Virus record (IMG/VR): IMGVR_UViG_3300034418_005508
Coordinates: 1-64,000 of that record
Length of the DNA stretch: 64,000 nucleotides
Reading direction: 5' to 3' (one strand)
Source of the DNA: a virus
The notes beneath the pieces are model-generated. The model was not told where the DNA came from and did no database searches. It saw only the letters and a list, made by a program, of their open reading frames with translations. Made by a program: the position numbers and the translations under genes. The number at the start of each line of letters is the position of its first letter. The stretch's first letter is position 1. Positions 63,819-64,000 of this stretch are shown here, piece after piece.

Positions 63819-64000
63819 AGTATATCTGCAAACTTCTCGCTGACTTTGAAGCTGGGGCATGTTTTGTCTGAGAACTCATTGTGCCCGTGCAGCGTCAACT
63901 CTCTATCCCATACCATGCGTAGTGAGAACACCAGTTCCCTGAATGCTTCTTCTTGGCATTCGAACATTGTGTCCTTGGGGTTCATCTCAGCATCCATCCC
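63815..64000 (-). CDS. N-acetylmuramoyl-L-alanine amidase (T7 lysozyme-like), 3' part only
   Basis: The visible C-terminal ~61 residues end in LHGHNEFSDKTCPSFKV, where His and Cys eight residues apart match the zinc ligands His122 and Cys130 of T7 lysozyme (Amidase_2/PGRP family). Upstream the frame remains open to base 64000, so an internal Met at 63997 is unlikely to be the start. The enzyme would cut the amide bond between muramic acid and the peptide stem, for lysis or entry. It overlaps the oxygenase gene by 4 bases. Confidence 0.8.
   Translation of the reverse strand, partial: GMDAEMNPKDTMFECQEEAFRELVFSLRMVWDRELTLHGHNEFSDKTCPSFKVSEKFADIL

Noticed and set aside
1-64000. tRNA genes, integrase, transposase and CRISPR arrays
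   Set aside because: Looked for and not seen; intergenic space is too short for most of these and no cloverleaf or recombinase motif was noticed.

Overview
The window is part of a tailed-phage genome and most resembles a marine crAss-like phage (order Crassvirales) of a Bacteroidetes host. This rests on several things read directly from the sequence. (i) An 11.7-kb gene encodes a giant protein carrying the DFDID catalytic motif of crAss-like virion RNA polymerases. (ii) A collinear late module is present: HU/IHF-like protein, zinc-ribbon protein, TerL, portal, scaffold, major capsid protein, ring proteins, a P22-gp10-like muzzle protein and ejected cargo. (iii) Starts lack Shine-Dalgarno sequences and sit behind A/T-rich leaders, and one good TTG-N21-TAnnTTTG promoter is seen, as in Bacteroidetes. 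(iv) A tail protein carries GCTD...DDGSC repeats of the kind common in marine Bacteroidetes. No integrase, tRNA, CRISPR array or insertion sequence was seen.

Layout: bases 3-1051 (+ strand) hold the end of an oppositely oriented block, with a truncated unknown gene and uracil-DNA glycosylase. A strong bidirectional hairpin at 1051-1078 separates it from a single minus-strand late block that fills the rest. Read in transcription order (from 64000 downwards) the late block contains: an amidase fragment and 2OG-Fe(II) oxygenase; GroES; a small regulatory group (wHTH, zinc ribbon, HU/IHF-like); three small genes, then TerL and portal; a 666-aa virion-like protein, acidic scaffold and MCP; head and ring proteins plus an abundant-looking 384-aa protein; a 2289-aa adhesin-like tail protein and a 537-aa fibre; holin and metallophosphoesterase; a second ring protein, LamG protein and small beta proteins; a cluster of strongly basic, cysteine-containing proteins (30.6-34.6 kb); another ring protein and the muzzle; then four very large internal/ejection proteins including the RNA polymerase (1.5-22.5 kb).

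Genes are packed end to end with ATGA, GTGA or TAATG overlaps. Only three internal spots carry clear hairpins, immediately after the MCP, the 384-aa protein and the 393-aa basic protein, with transcription apparently continuing past them. The working picture is a podovirus-type particle that builds its capsid with an acidic scaffold and phage GroES, packages DNA together with several basic cargo proteins, and ejects a membrane-active virion RNA polymerase at infection.

The most interesting unexplained signal is a set of short motifs shared by four otherwise different proteins (666, 890, 340 and 393 aa). They are MQ-x-GG followed by charged sequence, GG[LM]-x-DRR followed by basic residues, and C-x(4,5)-C-[GA]-A-Y-[DE]. 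They suggest a common packaging, processing or nucleic-acid-binding code for virion cargo.
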